NCBI GenBank assembly: GCA_963660495.1
Contig: CAVKYO010000014.1
Location: forward strand, 1 to 14,329
Source: CAG-877 sp963660495
Lineage (GTDB): Bacteria > Bacillota_I > Bacilli_A > RF39 > UBA660
Reading direction: 5' to 3'
DNA: 14,329 bases
Part shown: piece after piece, positions 14,251 to 14,329 of the stretch
How the letters are laid out: the number at the start of each line of letters is the position of its first letter
How positions within the stretch are numbered: position 1 is the stretch's first letter
The notes under the pieces: model-generated
Seen by the model: the letters and a program-made list of their open reading frames with translations, nothing else
The model's database searches: none
Told to the model about the DNA's origin: nothing
Translations under genes and position numbers: made by a program

Positions 14251-14259
14251 ATTATACCA
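14251..14259 (-). promoter_or_regulatory. extended -10 promoter of the 115-aa gene
   Basis: On the minus strand, TGGTATAAT at 14259-14251, with no clear -35. The expected start leaves a leader of about 14 nt containing the ribosome binding site. Beyond it (14260-14329) I see only AT-rich sequence with a TATAAT on the plus strand at 14292-14297 and no gene start that can be supported. Confidence 0.6.
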
Positions 14260-14329
14260 TATTTTTGGCGATTAGTGTAACTATTCAGACATATAATTCA
14301 AAAAAAATAAGAAAGTAGTATAAATATGC

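Noticed and set aside
164..14319. Shared 13-mer AATAAGAAAGTAG near both window ends
   Set aside because: It is a single AT-rich 13-mer with no further flanking identity, likely chance or a common leader sequence.
1..14329. CRISPR arrays, insertion-sequence transposases, phage genes or restriction systems
   Set aside because: No regularly spaced repeats and no proteins with motifs of these systems were seen on either strand.

Overview
The window is very AT-rich, has strong Shine-Dalgarno sequences (AGGAGG, AAGGTG), reads tryptophan only as TGG, and ends genes with TAA or TAG and once with TGA. It carries YidD, RNase III, an RNase J-family protein, 5-formyltetrahydrofolate cyclo-ligase and a ClpX-like ATPase. 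Together these suggest a low-GC Bacillota or Mollicutes-like bacterium that uses the standard bacterial code. The exact lineage cannot be fixed from this sequence alone.

Layout. A truncated gene tail (1-63) ends at a strong terminator. An extended -10 promoter then drives three unknown cytosolic proteins (197-3199); the second and third contain helical repeats that look like mTERF motifs. A bidirectional terminator separates them from a minus-strand pair: yidD followed by a lipoprotein of the ZnuA/PsaA-like metal-binding family that has lost the usual histidine ligands. Divergent from yidD are rnc (RNase III) and an RNase J-family gene whose HxHxDH motif is degenerate, as in RNase J2-type proteins. 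A 14-bp inverted repeat lies over the RNase J promoter.

From 6955 to about 9927 sits a roughly 3-kb cassette: an orphan open-frame remnant, then four tightly packed genes for a BcrA/NatA-like ABC ATPase and three hydrophobic membrane proteins. It is flanked by a ~70-bp direct repeat. The repeat consists of a terminator plus the first 11 codons of the 5-formyltetrahydrofolate cyclo-ligase gene. The left copy is therefore a dead gene stump, and the right copy begins the intact gene. This is the clearest sign of a recent rearrangement or acquisition in the window.

Beyond it are the intact cyclo-ligase gene (apparently leaderless), a tRNA-Arg(CCT), an operon of an unknown protein and a YbaK/EbsC-type aminoacyl-tRNA deacylase, and a ClpX-like AAA+ ATPase. 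The ATPase keeps the IGF loop used to dock ClpP but has an unrecognised ~200-residue N-terminal region in place of the zinc domain. It converges on a small unknown minus-strand gene, and the shared bidirectional terminator encodes the same KKDKN stretch at both C-termini.

Most promoters that can be seen share an extended -10 (TGnTATAAT-like) with weak -35 elements. Several gene starts were moved to an internal ATG because a good Shine-Dalgarno sequence sits just before it.
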